From positions 1-5,196 of the forward strand of contig JAQYWJ010000163.1 of NCBI GenBank assembly GCA_030145005.1: 5,196 nucleotides of DNA, in the 5' to 3' direction. The stretch comes from Desulfobacter sp. Lineage in GTDB: Bacteria; Desulfobacterota; Desulfobacteria; Desulfobacterales; Desulfobacteraceae. The notes under the pieces were generated by a model. It did not search any database. It was not told where the DNA came from and saw only the letters and a list, made by a program, of their open reading frames with translations. Below, piece by piece: positions 4,957 through 5,196 of the stretch. The stretch's first letter is position 1. Each line of letters opens with the position of its first letter. A program made the position numbers and the translations under genes.

Positions 4957-5196
4957 TTACGTGGCAAGCTCAAACAGATTTTCGATGAATTTAATCTGAT
5001 TTTTAACATCTCCTTTTTTAACCCCTTCAACCTGTCCATTTCGAATCATGTGCATCGTCTCATACCCCCTCCTCCAAGCCGTGTGAAAGGATTGAAAGCC
5101 GAGGCCGGGTTTAACCCGCCGCTTGATAAACCGATGATCCTGTTCAACGATATTGTTCAAGTACTTGATTTGTCTGACTTCACAAGCTTCCGGAAG
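4957..5196 (-). CDS. IS6-family transposase, C-terminal 80 codons, start outside window
   Basis: This is a DDE-type transposase that moves the element by copying into a new site, typically forming cointegrates. The frame enters from the right edge already open (LPEACEVRQIKYLNN) and ends at TAA, 4957-4959. The stretch YLNNIVEQDHRFIKRRVKPGLGFQSF is the IS6 signature: the glutamate in VEQDHR is the third member of the catalytic DDE triad, and the following KRR is conserved. MHMIRNGQ further on is also typical. Family proteins are about 220-240 residues, so roughly two thirds, including the two catalytic aspartates, lie outside. The TTG at 5160 is an internal leucine of LNNIVEQ, not a start. Nothing in the visible part is disrupted. 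Confidence 0.92.
   Translation of the reverse strand, partial: LPEACEVRQIKYLNNIVEQDHRFIKRRVKPGLGFQSFHTAWRRGYETMHMIRNGQVEGVKKGDVKNQIKFIENLFELAT

Larger units (their letters stand above)
4902..5196 (-). mobile_element. IS6-family insertion sequence, one end, continuing past the window
   Basis: The element begins at the terminal repeat at 4902 and runs off the right edge. It contains the 3' part of an IS6-family transposase gene whose stop is 55 bases from the terminus, as is usual in this family. This is therefore the end distal to the transposase start. Full IS6 elements are roughly 700-900 bases, so most of it is outside the window. It sits 46 bases after ktrA and is convergent with it. Confidence 0.85.

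Noticed and set aside
1..5196. CRISPR array, prophage, toxin-antitoxin or defence system
   Set aside because: No spaced repeats, phage genes or defence-type domains are present; all large frames are explained by housekeeping genes and one insertion sequence.

Overview
The window looks like ordinary bacterial chromosome from a Gram-negative, probably anaerobic organism. The protein flavour (a YciA-type thioesterase with a KtrB/KtrA pair, about 50% GC genes, AT-rich promoters) would fit Desulfobacterota such as the Desulfobacteraceae, but this is an impression from reading and not a database result.

Layout. Bases 1-1306, minus strand, hold the N-terminal 435 codons of a class II fumarase (fumC); its C-terminus lies beyond the left edge. 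Bases 1307-1666 are a gene-free divergent control region. It has a plausible fumC promoter, a hairpin just before the fumC ribosome binding site, a promoter candidate for the rightward genes and three short inverted repeats. Four rightward genes then follow closely: a YciA-like acyl-CoA thioesterase (1667-2065), a nitroreductase-family flavoprotein (2129-2755), a KtrB/TrkH-type K+ channel subunit (2776-4161) and its KtrA/TrkA-type RCK gating subunit (4193-4855). Gaps are 63, 20 and 31 bases, which suggests one operon. From 4902 to the right edge lies the end of an IS6-family insertion sequence: a recognisable terminal repeat at 4902-4920 and the last 80 codons of the transposase on the minus strand.

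How the genes relate. KtrB and KtrA together should form a nucleotide-gated K+ (probably Na+-coupled) uptake system. The thioesterase hydrolyses acyl-CoAs and the nitroreductase-like protein reduces an unknown substrate using FMN; any link between these two and K+ uptake is only positional. Fumarase belongs to the citric acid cycle or its reductive branch and has its own divergent promoter.

I found no convincing new biological system. The points most worth a second look are the precise IS6 boundary with a testable 8-base target duplication, the unusual ktrB translation start that directly abuts a two-codon ATG-ATA-TAG reading frame, and the dense set of inverted and direct repeats between fumC and the thioesterase gene.
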